Source of the DNA: Candidatus Latescibacterota bacterium
GTDB taxonomy: Bacteria > Latescibacterota > UBA2968
NCBI GenBank assembly: GCA_022821275.1
Contig: JAJEDY010000084.1
Coordinates: 1-60,330, forward strand
DNA: 60,330 bases
Direction of reading: 5' to 3'
Part shown: positions 59,602-60,330 of the stretch, piece by piece
Position numbering within the stretch: the first letter of the stretch is position 1
How the letters are laid out: every line of letters starts with the position of its first letter
The notes under the pieces: generated by a model
The model's database searches: none
What the model saw: only the letters and a program-made list of their open reading frames with translations
Told to the model about the DNA's origin: nothing
Translations under genes and position numbers: made by a program

Positions 59602-60330
59602 TTAATTGCCGTATCGGAAGCGCACTTCGCGTTCGACGCTCTTGCCACTGACCAGGTCGGTTACGATGATTTCGAGTGCGTTGACCCCGGGTCTGACTTT
59701 GTTGAGTACGATTTCGACGTATTCGCGCTCGTCGGCGTCCCGTCCGGTGAGTTCATTGGTGATGGCCACCTGGGGTTTGCTGGTTCTAAAGATGGTTCGC
59801 AATCCCGTGGCTACAGCGCCAAATACGCCAACGGCGGGCATAGCACTGGAGCGAATGCGGTATTCGGTTTTGTAATTGGTTTGTCCAAAGGTGTCTTTGG
59901 TCAGGTTGTAAATTTCAAAGTAGGCATAGACATTTTGCTTTATAGCATAACTGCGCGTGGGAATGGGGACGATCCACACGTCTTCTTTTTGAAATTTTGA
60001 TGCGCCTTCTTCTGCAATGCTCGAGGCCAGTTGTATTTGACTGACCTGAAGTTCCGGGATCTGGTAGTCTCTGACTTCGAGTTCTTGCCGGTAGAGTCCA
60101 GTGCGTCCAGAGATGAGGTCTTTCATTTGCACCTGGAGTTCGTATTTGCCGGGCGGCACCTGTGTTTTGATGATTTCAGGTACAAAAGCACCCTGTTCGG
60201 TTGTGTTGGGGACTTGCGCGCCGCGATATGAGAACTCATCGGTTGTGCGATAGATGGAGGTGTGACCTTCATTTGCCAGCGCAACGGCCAATTGTACGTG
60301 TATGAAACTCGAATCGGCTTCTTGCTCAAT
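59602..60330 (-). CDS. GWxTD-type protein, C-terminal part (truncated by right edge)
   Basis: The frame is open to the last base of the window, so at least 242 residues of a longer protein are present; the N-terminus lies outside. It is paralogous to the C-terminal third of the protein at 20060: PPGKYELQVQMKDL, EDVWIVPIPTRSY, YFEIYNLTKDTFGQTNYKTEY and VTDLVSGKSVEREVRFR all have direct counterparts. Probably exported like its paralogue; function unknown. Confidence 0.8.
   Translation of the reverse strand: MEQEADSSFIHVQLAVALANEGHTSIYRTTDEFSYRGAQVPNTTEQGAFVPEIIKTQVPPGKYELQVQMKDLISGRTGLYRQELEVRDYQIPELQVSQIQLASSIAEEGASKFQKEDVWIVPIPTRSYAIKQNVYAYFEIYNLTKDTFGQTNYKTEYRIRSSAMPAVGVFGAVATGLRTIFRTSKPQVAITNELTGRDADEREYVEIVLNKVRPGVNALEIIVTDLVSGKSVEREVRFRYGN

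Overview
The window looks like chromosome from a Gram-negative bacterium of the FCB/Latescibacterota-Poribacteria kind. This is an inference from protein families, not from a marker gene. Evidence includes two GWxTD-type proteins, an Na+-translocating NADH:quinone reductase, lipoproteins with lipoboxes, dockerin-like EF-hand tails ending in an F-x-x-F-x-x-x-F-G pattern, a ceramidase-like hydrolase and an AAA/PD-(D/E)XK ATPase. No tRNA, rRNA or CRISPR array was seen.

Left part (1-13.8 kb). The edge holds the last 44 codons of an IS3-type transposase. A minus-strand block follows that looks like a peptide natural-product locus: acyl carrier protein, an S8 protease fused to a DUF1611-like P-loop domain, a membrane-anchored redoxin, a 74-residue Cys-containing peptide, a beta-propeller lipoprotein and a MacB/FtsX permease. 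A repeated structured element precedes both the carrier-protein gene and the peptide gene. Next come a response regulator/AraC gene split by an in-frame TAG, an NqrM-like gene, a DUF433/DUF5615 toxin-antitoxin pair, an AAA-nuclease ATPase wedged between duplicated pieces of apbE, apbE itself, and a CBS-domain gene with a long leader.

Middle (13.8-36.4 kb). The complete nqrABCDEF operon lies on the minus strand with a good promoter; ApbE and the NqrM-like protein nearby would supply its maturation factors. It is followed by a GWxTD protein, an amidohydrolase/dienelactone hydrolase pair, a YggT-MFS-ROK operon, a two-domain M16 peptidase, and a 690-base gene-free stretch. That stretch appears to encode two small RNAs whose apical loops are perfectly complementary over 11 nt, one of them an anti-Shine-Dalgarno-like C-rich loop. 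Then come an SLC13 transporter, an ABC exporter, a sugar-nucleotide-type epimerase and a ceramidase-like protein.

Right part (36.5-60.3 kb). A dockerin-bearing propeller protein and a complete ABC importer precede a soluble regulator that joins a two-component-type propeller directly to a sigma-54 AAA+ domain and a Fis helix-turn-helix. Immediately downstream lie two palindromes suited to be its binding sites and a near-perfect -24/-12 sigma-54 promoter. That promoter reads into two chondroitinase-ABC-like PL8 lyases that flank a 2170-residue secreted protein with a cohesin-like domain, a dockerin and five near-identical leucine-rich modules. Together they suggest a sigma-54-controlled, cohesin/dockerin-organised glycosaminoglycan degradation system.

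Near the right edge a DUF5069-like gene carries an in-frame TGA where the family has Cys, followed by a hairpin that meets the bacterial SECIS rules, so it is a probable selenoprotein not found by standard gene calling. RsmD and a partial second GWxTD protein close the window.
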